A stretch of DNA of 64,000 nt from Algorimicrobium sediminis (GTDB taxonomy: Bacteria > Bacteroidota > Bacteroidia > Flavobacteriales > Flavobacteriaceae), in assembly GCF_042684585.1 (NCBI RefSeq), contig NZ_JBHULS010000001.1, positions 248,001 to 312,000 on the forward strand. Reading direction: 5' to 3'. Below, piece by piece: positions 9,187 to 18,266 of this stretch; within the stretch, counting starts at the first letter, position 1, and each line of letters begins with the position of its first letter. Below the pieces are notes generated by a model. The model saw only the letters and a list, made by a program, of their open reading frames with translations. It was not told the DNA's origin and made no database searches. The position numbers and the translations under genes were made by a program.

Positions 9187-9931
9187 TGTTTTTATTTACA
9201 CATATAGAAAAATAGGCGGGTATTTCATTTAATCATACGTTATCTCATACCTACCCTATATATTTTTAAATTGCGAAAAATAAATTTGGGCGCTATGAAA
9301 AACGAAATGACTTGAACGCTTTACAATATGAAAAATAATGCGCTATCAACCTTCTGATATAAAAGGTTACAGCGTGCAACTAAATTTAGATTTTTATAAA
9401 CCGGCTAAAAAAACACATTTTTAAGAGAACCATTAGAACGCTATATGTCTCAACTTAATCAAATGAAAGACAGAGGTTGGACACATTCTATTAATCATTT
9501 TTTAGATAATGAGTTCTATTATAATTTTATGTTTGGAAAAATAAGTGGTAGTGATGATTTAATTTAACTAAAAGATTATTATTGGATTTTGATTTTATTG
9601 CTGATGTTAATCAATACATAAAATCCTTAAATTATTATAAAGAAGCCTTAAACGTTAAGTTGATAGCAGAGCTTGCGCAAAAAAAACAAAGGAACAAGCG
9701 TTCCGATTATCTTGGTTTTTCCTATTTTAAAAATGAGCAAAAAATAAGACTAGAGATGAACAATACGATAGACTTAAGATTGTATGACAGCCTTTTACTC
9801 AATAATTTAGAATTTCAAAACTATAAATTCTAGATAGGAATAAAAAACTATCAGAAATAAAAAAGAAACTTATTCGTAAGTTAAAAAAGCACAAAAAAGA
9901 AACCATTATTAATCCAATCCAATTAGCGTGA
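9186..9931 (+). pseudogene. Sulfotransferase relic (Sulfotransfer_2-like), several frameshifts and stops
   Basis: Reading across frames recovers an ordered sulfotransferase. ATG at 9186 overlaps the previous stop and gives MFLFTHIEK, then a TAG at 9213-9215, then AGISF; this matches the HIPKTAGTS 5'-phosphosulfate loop. A second frame gives MRYQPSDIKGYSV. A third (9415-9567) gives TFLREPLERYMSQ, the 3'-phosphate PAPS-binding motif, and FYYNFMFGKISGSDD. A fourth (9556-9833) gives YIKSLNYYKEALNV and TIDLRLYDSLLLNN. A last piece in another frame ends with TGA at 9929-9931, overlapping the GTG of the next gene. The ancestral product was about 248 residues and would have sulfated the polysaccharide. 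At least two nonsense codons and three or four frameshifts make it clearly non-functional. Confidence 0.8.
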
Positions 9932-11058
9932 AAAAAATAGCGTTACTCCATCCTTTTTCAGCCCAAGCCATTGGTTTACATGAGCAGGATCTTTATTTTT
10001 CGCACAGTAAACCGCATGAACAAGCTTTACGGGCACTACAAAAACAGGGATTTGCTGTAAGCATAGACTATTTTACAGGGCGGCTTTTTACCTACACTAA
10101 AAACTGCTTGGGAATAAAAAAACGCTTTTGGAGTGTAACCAAACCAATTTTTAAAAAAAGACATGGTTGGCGCAAGCAGTACTCGCTTTTTCATTATTTG
10201 AGTACTATAATATGTCCTGCCGATGTTACTATAATTAATATGTCCGGTCATGGTAGTCCGTATTGTTTTAAGCTTGCTCAACTTTTAGTTAAAAAACAAA
10301 AACCCTATATAGCTTTGATAGGGGGTATGCATGTTGCTAATAGTTTGAAAGCAAGCTATTATTATAAAAATGCCCACCACGTGCTGGTGCATACGGCTGT
10401 TCAAAAACAACAATTAGCGCAGCAAGCTATTTTTAAAAATCTTGATATTCGTGTTATGCCATTGGGCGTAGATACTACAATTTTTGTGCCTATTGAAAAA
10501 ACACTAGAAACCATAGAACTGCTATATGTGGGGCGTATTTCGCGTTTAAAACAAATAGAACTTTGCTTGAAAACGCTTGCTTATTTAATAAAACAGCAGC
10601 AAAAACCGGTGCACCTTAAAATTATAGGACCAATAAGTGACGGGTGTTATTATGACGAATTACAAGTTTTGGCTAAAGATTTGAACTTAGAACCGCATCT
10701 TACTTTTGAAGGAACTGTTAAACAAACTGATTTGGTGCCTTATTACCAAAAAGCTAGTCTTTTGTTACTACCCAGTGCACACGAATCCTTCGGGATGGTC
10801 ATGGTTGAAGCCATGGCTTGTGGCACACCCATTATTGCAATGGCAGGTGCTGGAGGTCCCGATGAATTAGTCCAAAATGGTGTCAATGGTTTGCTTTGTT
10901 CCAAATCTGAATTTAGTGTCCTAACAGCAGCACTAGTTAAGGATGAATTTGCATGGCGGACACTGGGTAAGAATGCTAGGCAAAGTGTTTTGAATCAATG
11001 GAGTTTAGAAGTAACCTGTATAACTATGGAAGAATCCGTAAATAGTGCTTTAAAATAA
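9928..11058 (+). CDS. Glycosyltransferase, GT4 family
   Basis: 376 residues with a GTG start overlapping the end of the decayed sulfotransferase frame. The N-terminal domain includes ALIGGMHVANS; the C-terminal donor domain starts near YVGRISRLKQIEL (about residue 197). The GT4 signature is HESFGMVMVEAMACGTPII (near residue 283), followed by GGPDELVQNGVNGLL. The protein has the complete two-domain GT-B length. Neighbouring genes are separated by only one base (11058/11060), indicating one transcript. The sugar donor is not predictable. Confidence 0.88.
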   Translation: MKKIALLHPFSAQAIGLHEQDLYFSHSKPHEQALRALQKQGFAVSIDYFTGRLFTYTKNCLGIKKRFWSVTKPIFKKRHGWRKQYSLFHYLSTIICPADVTIINMSGHGSPYCFKLAQLLVKKQKPYIALIGGMHVANSLKASYYYKNAHHVLVHTAVQKQQLAQQAIFKNLDIRVMPLGVDTTIFVPIEKTLETIELLYVGRISRLKQIELCLKTLAYLIKQQQKPVHLKIIGPISDGCYYDELQVLAKDLNLEPHLTFEGTVKQTDLVPYYQKASLLLLPSAHESFGMVMVEAMACGTPIIAMAGAGGPDELVQNGVNGLLCSKSEFSVLTAALVKDEFAWRTLGKNARQSVLNQWSLEVTCITMEESVNSALK

Positions 11059-11059
11059 T

Positions 11060-12196
11060 ATGAAACCAGCTTATACTATTGTACTATACACGCCACAGGA
11101 ATTAAACCATGCTTCTAATATCCAAACAGGGCTGTTTGAATTAGAAAAGCTAAAGGTCCTAAATACAAAAATAGTTTTAAGCATAACTGGACGAAGAGGC
11201 CGTCTAGTGGTAGGTGATGATGAAGTAATCAGAACCCATCAGGCAAACCCTAAAGTTTCTTTCTATGAGTTAATAATTCACGCTTCAGGCGCGCGTATTT
11301 CATTTGCATGCGACCTTTATGATCATGCCAATCAATTTTCAGAATACGCTTTTAATCACTGTGACTTTGTTTTCAAGCGCAGCTATGAAACTAAATATGT
11401 AAACAAATTGCCAAAGGCTTTTCAAAGTAAATTGTATAAATTGGGTTTGTGTTTTGGTGTACGGTCTAAATTTAAAACTCAAAGTATGTCTACGTTTTAT
11501 AAAGGTTTAATTTTAAGTAATTTAAAATTAAACATAAAGCCAGATCGTTTGCTGTTTAAACGGTTGGTACATACCTATAAAGCGCAATTAAAGCATTGGA
11601 ATTTTATTTTAACCGCTCGAAATTTAGAACGTTTTGAAGATTATACAAAACCAAGTAATGCCACTGTTTTCTTCCAAACGCGCTGCTTTACGAATGAAAA
11701 TGATATAGACGTTTTACAAATACACCAACAGCGCTACCATATTATAAAATTATTACGGCAAGCTTTTCCCTACCAGTTCCAAGGCGGTTTTATTAAGTCG
11801 CCGATTGCCATGGAGAAATATTACGATGCTATTTCAGATGTGCCAGCAGAACCCGAGTTATATTTAAATGCTTTAAAACAGGCTAAAATTGTTATATATA
11901 CAAGAGGCTTGGCAAATTCGACGGCTTGGAAAATGGCCGAATACCTGTCGCAAGGTAAAGTCATTATAGCCGAAAAACTGACTACCGATTTACCGGTACC
12001 TTTAGTACATGGCCAGGAATTATTATATTTCGAAACGGATGAGGAGTTATTAGCTGCTATTACATTAGTTTTAGAAGATGATGTATTAGCTGATATGCTT
12101 TCTAAAAAAGCGCGTGCTTATTTCGAGACCCATGTTCATCCCGTTAAAAATGTTAAGCGTATATTGGAACTAATGCTTTCTAAACCATTGTTTTAG
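11060..12196 (+). CDS. Uncharacterised glycosyltransferase-like protein
   Basis: 378 residues. I do not recognise a named family for the N-terminal half. The C-terminal part, with YTRGLANSTAWKMAEYLSQGKVI, then a stretch of alternating hydrophobic residues and LSKKARAYFETHV, resembles the donor domain and trailing helix of GT-B enzymes, though without a clear E-x7-E pair. Position in the middle of a gap-free run of glycosyltransferase genes (1 base from each neighbour) supports a role in glycan assembly. It could be a divergent glycosyltransferase or a regulator-like homologue. Confidence 0.6.
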   Translation: MKPAYTIVLYTPQELNHASNIQTGLFELEKLKVLNTKIVLSITGRRGRLVVGDDEVIRTHQANPKVSFYELIIHASGARISFACDLYDHANQFSEYAFNHCDFVFKRSYETKYVNKLPKAFQSKLYKLGLCFGVRSKFKTQSMSTFYKGLILSNLKLNIKPDRLLFKRLVHTYKAQLKHWNFILTARNLERFEDYTKPSNATVFFQTRCFTNENDIDVLQIHQQRYHIIKLLRQAFPYQFQGGFIKSPIAMEKYYDAISDVPAEPELYLNALKQAKIVIYTRGLANSTAWKMAEYLSQGKVIIAEKLTTDLPVPLVHGQELLYFETDEELLAAITLVLEDDVLADMLSKKARAYFETHVHPVKNVKRILELMLSKPLF

Positions 12197-12197
12197 T

Positions 12198-13223
12198 TTG
12201 AAACCCATATTTATACATCACCGCTCCTCACACCACGCTGTTAATTCGGGCTATAGCCGCCTTATCGACTTTTATCAACCTGCAACTGTTGTGTTAGGGC
12301 AAGCCAAATTACCTTATAAAGTCGCAAAAGTACTTGGTCGTTTTGTAAATCAGGAAGCGGGACTTTATAATTCCAGTAGTGTATTTAAAGAGTTGGAACT
12401 ATTACAGGTTTTAAAAAAATCCAAAAACGAACAGCAAGTGGTACATTATTTAAATGCCGAGCGTGATGTTCGGTTTACGGTGCAACAAGGCACACGATTT
12501 AATAAAACGGCTTTCTGTGGTAGTTTCCACAAACCACCTAAAGTATTAGAGAATCATTTTAAAAGTTCCAAATACATAAAGCACCTAGATGGCGCTGTAG
12601 CTGTTGGAATAAATCAAGTGGATTACATTCAAGATCGCCTTAAAATTAAAGAGGTAACTTATATACCGCATGGCGTAGATACGCAGTTTTTTAAACCCAA
12701 AACTTGGAAAAATCCTGTTCCAACCCTTTTGTTTGTTGGGCAACATTTACGAAATTTTGATTTATTTAACAGCTGTATTCCTGTTATAGCCCAACAAGTA
12801 CCCGATTTGAAGGTGGAAGTGGTTATGCATAAACCCTATATAAAACAAATAAAACCACAACCTTATATTCAGTTTTTTAGTGGACTAGACGATCAAGCCT
12901 TAAGCTTAAAATACCAGCAGGCTCATGTATTATTTTTACCTATGATAGATGGAACAGCTTGTAATTCTATTTTGGAAGCTATGGCTAGCGGTTTACCAAT
13001 AGTTACAACCGATGTTGGTGGAAATAGCGCATATTTAGAGGGGTCTGGTGCCATTCTAGCACCCCCAAAAGATGCCAACTATTTAATTGATGCTACCGTT
13101 TATTGGTTAAGGTATGAGCAATTATTACAAGATATTGCTATTAAAACTAGAGCGCATGCATTGCAGTATGATTGGAAACGAGTAGCTGATTTGGTAAAGG
13201 CGTTTCATGGAACGCTATTTTAA
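12198..13223 (+). CDS. Glycosyltransferase, GT4 family
   Basis: 341 residues, TTG start (12198-12200) one base after the previous stop. The acceptor half contains AFCGSFHKPP. The donor half begins near YIPHGVDTQFF and LLFVGQHL, and carries CNSILEAMASGLPIVTTDVGG (near residue 255), the usual E-containing GT4 signature with a downstream glycine-rich turn. It is at the short end for GT4 enzymes but looks complete. A 62-base gap separates it from the next gene. Confidence 0.83.
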   Translation: MKPIFIHHRSSHHAVNSGYSRLIDFYQPATVVLGQAKLPYKVAKVLGRFVNQEAGLYNSSSVFKELELLQVLKKSKNEQQVVHYLNAERDVRFTVQQGTRFNKTAFCGSFHKPPKVLENHFKSSKYIKHLDGAVAVGINQVDYIQDRLKIKEVTYIPHGVDTQFFKPKTWKNPVPTLLFVGQHLRNFDLFNSCIPVIAQQVPDLKVEVVMHKPYIKQIKPQPYIQFFSGLDDQALSLKYQQAHVLFLPMIDGTACNSILEAMASGLPIVTTDVGGNSAYLEGSGAILAPPKDANYLIDATVYWLRYEQLLQDIAIKTRAHALQYDWKRVADLVKAFHGTLF

Positions 13224-13285
13224 TTAAATATTATTGGATTATAAAAAACAAGAATTTTTAATGCTCCAACAAGTAAATTTAAAAA

Positions 13286-14110
13286 ATGAAAGAAAAAGGA
13301 TATTTATATGTGGCTAATAGACCGAAATTTGTAAATGAAGCCATAACATCTGTTACTTCATTAAAAAAATACAACAAGGAAGAAAGTTGTCTTATTTGTC
13401 CTCAAAACGTTTTTACTAGTGAATTAAATAATTTTTTCGATATCATTATAATTAACAATGAAATTGAAAAATACACGTATTTATCTAAAGTTTTAGGACT
13501 TAACAAAAGCCCATTTGAAAAAACAATTTTTTTAGATTCAGACACCTTTATAACTGATGAAATTTCTGAATTGTTTGATCTATTGGATTTTGTTGATATC
13601 GCCACCACAAGTGAAGAGAATTTGCATACAACAGAGCCGTTTGATTTTAAATATCGAGAGATATTTCCTGAATTTAACAGTGGTGTAATTGTGTATAGGA
13701 AAAACAAATCAACGCAGACGCTTTTTATAGATTGGTTTAATATATGCCAGGAATATGGAATTATTAATGACATGCCAGGTTTAAGAGAAGCAATGCTAAA
13801 AAATTTTGATAGTATCAAGTATTCTATTTTGCCTCAATTGTATAATACTCATGGATTTAAAACTATGTTGATTTTATACAATAAAGTTAAAATAATACAT
13901 GAACGTTTGGGGTATAAAAAAGGTGTAATTGTACCACATTTTCAATCATTTGAGAAAATGGAAAAATTTGCAACTAAAATAAATAAAAAACATTACAAGC
14001 GATTGTATATTCCTAGGGTTGGGATTATATCATATCGTTATAGTCCTGAAAATATTCTTTTATATCTGAAAAGAAAATTAAGATATAAGAAAGTTTCAAA
14101 GAGTTTTTAA
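13286..14110 (+). CDS. GT8-like / nucleotide-diphospho-sugar transferase
   Basis: 274 residues. The region FEKTIFLDSDTFITDEI (DSDT near residues 82-85) is the DxD site of the GT-A fold used by GT8 and Nucleotid_trans enzymes, and EFNSGVIVYRKNK is the conserved following segment. There is no membrane helix, and the C-terminus is basic (KRKLRYKK), consistent with peripheral membrane binding. This gene is markedly more AT-rich than its neighbours by eye, hinting at a separate origin. It is the last plus-strand gene before a minus-strand glycosyltransferase. Confidence 0.72.
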   Translation: MKEKGYLYVANRPKFVNEAITSVTSLKKYNKEESCLICPQNVFTSELNNFFDIIIINNEIEKYTYLSKVLGLNKSPFEKTIFLDSDTFITDEISELFDLLDFVDIATTSEENLHTTEPFDFKYREIFPEFNSGVIVYRKNKSTQTLFIDWFNICQEYGIINDMPGLREAMLKNFDSIKYSILPQLYNTHGFKTMLILYNKVKIIHERLGYKKGVIVPHFQSFEKMEKFATKINKKHYKRLYIPRVGIISYRYSPENILLYLKRKLRYKKVSKSF

Positions 14111-14165
14111 TTAGGTATCAATAATTTTTCAAGAAACAACTACGTATCGAGGCATATGACAGCTA

Positions 14166-15359
14166 TTATTTTTTATATATATTTTCATAAAATGTCAAAA
14201 ACGTCGCCATATTCGTTTCCGTATTAAATTTTGTTTTTATCAAATTATGAGCCCGTTGGATTTGTTGTTGTAAGTTGCTTATGGGTAAGGCATATAACTC
14301 TAAAATGGCTTGTGCCATTGCTTCGGGGTCTCGGACTGGCACTAGAAACCCCGTTTTGTTCGGGATTACCACCTCGCTCATGCCACCGCAGTTGGTAGAA
14401 ATTACCGGTAAACCAATCGCCATAGCTTCCAATACCACATTGGCAATTCCTTCTTCCAAACTGCTTAATAACAGAGCATCTTGATCTTGCATGATTTTTA
14501 TGAGTTCTGCTTGTTGCACGTTGCCCCGCAATGTAACCTGCTTTTGTAGACCGAGTTCTGCAATTAAAAATAGTAATTCCTCATCGGGAGTATCCATCCC
14601 TATAATTTGATAGGTTACCGCAAAGCCTTGTTTTTTTAATGCTGCAATGGCATAAATAGCATCGGGGTAGCCTTTAATCCAATGCGGTCTGCCTACGGAT
14701 ATTATTTTAAACGGTTTGCTTATTCTTTGCTGAATAGGTTGGTAGGCGTCTAAAAATACCTGAGGCACTAGGGAGTGAATAACGGTTATTCTATCAGGTG
14801 GAGCACCATATTTTTGGGCTTCAATACCTATGGCATCGGATACTGCGTGAAAGGCTGTTACCTGCGGAAAGTTTTTACGGTAGCTCTTGGCTAATGCTCT
14901 GGAGGCAATTGGCGAATAGTTAATATGTGCCCCACGTAAGCTTAAAATAATGGGAATGTTATACTGGATTTTTAACAGCATAAATTCTTCCAAACTCTTG
15001 GCCCATTGGATATGAATTATATCGGGTTTGTATAGCACCATGGGGAGTAGTCTGGAATAAGCCTGCCATTTCTTGTAGGCGGATGGATGTTTGTTAACGT
15101 CTTTTAATAGATGCCAGAGGTCTCTTGGTCGCCTAACCACCAGTTTTAAACTACGCCATGTGTTATATAAAAGTTTTAAGCCGTTGCCCTTTGGGGTTTT
15201 GTGTATTATAATATTAGTACTATTGTAATTAACGGCTTTAGTTTGACTACCAAACAGAATGACCTGATGTGTTTTAGCCACGGCTTTTATGAGACTTTCA
15301 ATAAAAGTAGTACTTGGGATTTGCCCAGAGTAAATGGCTATTTTGAGTTTTTTAGACAC
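14166..15359 (-). CDS. Glycosyltransferase, GT4 family, on the opposite strand
   Basis: 397 residues, GTG start (complement of CAC at 15357-15359). N-terminal SGQIPSTTFIESL, a middle motif HIQWAKSLEEFML and LRGAHINYSP belong to the acceptor domain. SVGRPHWIKGYPDAI opens the donor domain, and SLEEGIANVVLEAMAIGLPV is the GT4 signature, followed by GGMSEVVIPNKTGFLV. It is the only minus-strand gene in the polysaccharide locus and is bounded by a 55-base gap at its 3' side and a 318-base gap at its 5' side, as expected of an inserted or inverted segment. Confidence 0.87.
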   Translation of the reverse strand: MSKKLKIAIYSGQIPSTTFIESLIKAVAKTHQVILFGSQTKAVNYNSTNIIIHKTPKGNGLKLLYNTWRSLKLVVRRPRDLWHLLKDVNKHPSAYKKWQAYSRLLPMVLYKPDIIHIQWAKSLEEFMLLKIQYNIPIILSLRGAHINYSPIASRALAKSYRKNFPQVTAFHAVSDAIGIEAQKYGAPPDRITVIHSLVPQVFLDAYQPIQQRISKPFKIISVGRPHWIKGYPDAIYAIAALKKQGFAVTYQIIGMDTPDEELLFLIAELGLQKQVTLRGNVQQAELIKIMQDQDALLLSSLEEGIANVVLEAMAIGLPVISTNCGGMSEVVIPNKTGFLVPVRDPEAMAQAILELYALPISNLQQQIQRAHNLIKTKFNTETNMATFLTFYENIYKK

Positions 15360-15677
15360 GTGCTGGTTTGTTTCAAATATCGATTGGAAAGATAGTGAAA
15401 AGTTGGTAGTTGCAGGAAATTATTAATTAGGTAATCATGAACAAAATCCGTCCATTAGCTATCCTGACGCGGGTTTATTTATCCCTCTTTTAGCAACCGG
15501 TAAGCTAACTTTGTTTGGCTTTTAAGTATAGATGGTAATTTGCTTATTACTCTAGTTAGAAACTAGTTTTTTAAAACAGTTGTAAAAAAGGTTGATTTAT
15601 GACAAAATCTTATTATTTTCGAGGTTAGTAGCTGTAAAGCAATCTAATTAAATCAATATACTTGCCATAACTCTATT
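15360..15677. other. Non-coding gap between divergent genes
   Basis: 318 bases between a minus-strand glycosyltransferase and a plus-strand asparagine-synthase-like gene. I see no convincing ORF or relic. The stretch must hold the promoters for both directions; a weak -7-like TATACTTG lies at about 15657-15664, but I could not find a good -33 partner. Confidence 0.4.
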
Positions 15678-17117
15678 TTGAAAATAATAGAAACACCCAT
15701 TATTCCCCTAAAGCAATCCTTTGCGAAACGCACTGGTATGGAAAGGGCGATTGACAGAAAAGCCATCTGTATTTTTGCGGCTACAGGCTTCTTTTTGGAA
15801 GCGGATACCTTTTACACTGATGAACAGGTTTTGCAGCCCGGTACGAAGTATGTTTTGGATGCCGATGGACAAATAAAAGAACAGACCGTCAATTTTAAAT
15901 GGTTCCATAAACCACGAGATATATCCTTTCAGACGGCTTTGGACGAGTTTACCGATTTGTTTGAAACCATAGTCCAAGAACAAACAGGTAGCAACCCCGT
16001 AATATTACCGCTGTCTGGTGGCTTGGATAGTCGGAGCCAGGCGGTAGCGCTTAAACATATGGGCGCCGATGTGCATAGTTATTCGTATTCGTTTGTTGGT
16101 GGTTTTAAAGAACATAAAATAAGCGAACATATAGCAAAAGCCTGTGCTTTTCCTTTCACAGCTTTACAAATTCCGACCGGGTACTTATGGGATGTTTTGG
16201 ATGGTGCGGCCGACATAAATAAATGCTACTCCGAGTTTACTCATCCGCGGCAAATGGCCGTTTTAGAAAATCTTAAACAAATTCCTGGCGAGTTTTCGTT
16301 AGGGCATTGGGGCGATGTTTTTTTTGATCGGGGTATTGCCAAGCAAGATGCACACCTATCGGAACTGGGCCTGATTTATAAAAAAGTAATTAAAAAAAGT
16401 GGACTAGCGTTAGCTAGTGCTTTGTGGCAATCTTGGGATTTGGAAGGGGATTTTGAAGCTTATTTAAAATCCCGTATTCAAGAGCTATTACATCAAATAC
16501 CTATTGCCGATACTGGGGCGAAAATACGGGCTTTTAAAAGTTTGTATTGGGCGCCACGATGGACCTCAGTCAGTTTAAGCTTTTTTGAAGCCGCGCATCC
16601 GGTGAATGTACCGTATTACGATGATAAAATGTGTAAGTTTATTTGCGAAGTACCCGAAGCCTATTTAGCCGATAGGCAGTTGCAAATAGCCTATATAAAA
16701 AATAGAAACCCCAAAGCAGCCCGTATTCCGTGGCAAGGACAAATGCCTTATAATTTATATACCTACCAGAATAACAAGTCGCCTAACAATTTACCTTATC
16801 GTATACGGACTAAATTGAAGCGGGAAATAGAGGCCTTACTCGGCAAGAAATACATTCAGCGCAATTGGGAGTTACAGTTTTTAGGCACCAAAAATGAGAC
16901 GCATTTAAAGCGTTATTTGAATGAGCCGTCTTTTTTAGACTTTGTAGGTATGGATGTGGTAACTAATATGTATGATAAGTTTAAACATGACGATCCGGTA
17001 TTTTATTCGCACGCGGTGAGTATGTTGTTGACTTTGGCGGTGTGGTATCAGAAAAAAGAAGGTTCAAAAATAACAACTTATAAGGAGAATTTAAAACGTG
17101 ATTTTGAATCACACTAA
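15678..17117 (+). CDS. Asparagine-synthase-like amidotransferase with shortened N-terminus
   Basis: 479 residues, TTG start. The ATP-pyrophosphatase loop LPLSGGLDSRSQ (about residues 109-120) identifies the synthetase domain. The roughly 100 residues before it resemble only the end of a class II glutaminase domain (FYTDEQVLQPGTKYVLD) and lack the Cys at position 2, so glutamine hydrolysis in this chain is unlikely. Asparagine-synthase homologues in polysaccharide loci can amidate uronic acids; that is an inference here. It may use ammonia, a separate glutaminase, or act as an adenylating enzyme. It is 6 bases before a GT4 gene. Confidence 0.8.
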   Translation: MKIIETPIIPLKQSFAKRTGMERAIDRKAICIFAATGFFLEADTFYTDEQVLQPGTKYVLDADGQIKEQTVNFKWFHKPRDISFQTALDEFTDLFETIVQEQTGSNPVILPLSGGLDSRSQAVALKHMGADVHSYSYSFVGGFKEHKISEHIAKACAFPFTALQIPTGYLWDVLDGAADINKCYSEFTHPRQMAVLENLKQIPGEFSLGHWGDVFFDRGIAKQDAHLSELGLIYKKVIKKSGLALASALWQSWDLEGDFEAYLKSRIQELLHQIPIADTGAKIRAFKSLYWAPRWTSVSLSFFEAAHPVNVPYYDDKMCKFICEVPEAYLADRQLQIAYIKNRNPKAARIPWQGQMPYNLYTYQNNKSPNNLPYRIRTKLKREIEALLGKKYIQRNWELQFLGTKNETHLKRYLNEPSFLDFVGMDVVTNMYDKFKHDDPVFYSHAVSMLLTLAVWYQKKEGSKITTYKENLKRDFESH

Positions 17118-17123
17118 AAACAG

Positions 17124-18266
17124 ATGTCTAAAAAAACCCGTATTCTATATAGTATTCCTAATTTTGATACTGCAGGCAGTGGGAAGGTTGTTCGCGATTT
17201 GGTACAAGGTTTAGATAAAACAAGGTTTTCCCCAGAAATTTTAGTCATGCATACAAAAGGTGCGTTTTTTAAAGAGGTGGAAAAGCTAGGTGCTCCTATT
17301 CATGTCTTTCCTTATGAAACGCCTTATAAGCCGTTTTGGTCCTTTCCGTTTCGCTTACTAAAAGTTGTTCGCTTTTTTAAAAAGCATCAATGGGATATTA
17401 TACATTCATGGCATTGGAGCTCTGATTTTTCAGAAGCTTTAGCTGCTAAATTAGCCGGCATTAAATTTGTTTATACTAAAAAAGCCATGGGCTGGGGGAA
17501 TAAAGCTTGGCATTGGAAATCGGTATTAAGCAGTCAAGTCATTGCCATCAATGAAACCATGATGACGGCGTTTTTTACCCCCATGCCTAAAGTAAAGGCT
17601 ATTTATTTACCATTGGGCTTGGATACGCACACTTACAGTCCACAAGCTAAAAATAAAGCAATACAACAAGCTTATAATATTGGTGAACAGGATTTTGTGG
17701 TTATTTCTGTTGTTAATATGGTTCCCGTAAAAGATATTGAAATATTAATGGAAGCAGTGCTTAAAACGCAATTACCAAATATAAAGTTACTTTTAGTGGG
17801 TAGTGACCAGTCGGATTATGCAAAAACTTTGAAAGTTAAATATGCAAAAGCCCATTCGCAAATTATTTTTACTGGAAAGCAGTCGCAGGTACAGGATTAT
17901 TTGTCTGTTACAGATATTTTTGTAATCCCTACGAAAGAAAAAGGTGAAGGTATGCCTATGGCTCCTGTAGAAGCAATGGCTATGGGAATTCCTGTATTGG
18001 GATCTCGTGTAGCAGGTATAACAGATATTCTAAAAGGTTTTGAAAATCAGATTTTTGAGGCTGGCGATACCAGTGCGCTTTGCCAACTACTTATAGACTT
18101 TAACCGCATGGAACCCTTGGAGCGCCAGCAAATAGGCAGCGCTATGCGAAAAAAAGTTTTAGAGCAATATAATTTTGAAAGGTTTATCGGTTCGCGAGAG
18201 ACTTTGTATGAAAACCTTATGGCTAAATCGCTAAATAAAAATATGAGAACAACCCAGCAGCTATGA
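17124..18266 (+). CDS. Glycosyltransferase, GT4 family
   Basis: 380 residues. The N-terminus ILYSIPNFDTAGSGKVV has the GSG loop seen in the GT4 acceptor domain, and DIIHSWHWSSDFSEALAA follows. The donor domain has VVNMVPVKDIEILMEA and the signature GEGMPMAPVEAMAMGIPVLG, with AGITDILKG after it. Complete length. It overlaps the next gene by 4 bases. Probably one transfer step in repeat-unit synthesis. Confidence 0.88.
   Translation: MSKKTRILYSIPNFDTAGSGKVVRDLVQGLDKTRFSPEILVMHTKGAFFKEVEKLGAPIHVFPYETPYKPFWSFPFRLLKVVRFFKKHQWDIIHSWHWSSDFSEALAAKLAGIKFVYTKKAMGWGNKAWHWKSVLSSQVIAINETMMTAFFTPMPKVKAIYLPLGLDTHTYSPQAKNKAIQQAYNIGEQDFVVISVVNMVPVKDIEILMEAVLKTQLPNIKLLLVGSDQSDYAKTLKVKYAKAHSQIIFTGKQSQVQDYLSVTDIFVIPTKEKGEGMPMAPVEAMAMGIPVLGSRVAGITDILKGFENQIFEAGDTSALCQLLIDFNRMEPLERQQIGSAMRKKVLEQYNFERFIGSRETLYENLMAKSLNKNMRTTQQL

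Noticed and set aside
13402..13818. A 138-residue ORF antisense to the GT8-like gene
   Set aside because: The GT8-like frame has DxD and family motifs; the antisense frame is Ser/Ile/Leu-rich without a match.
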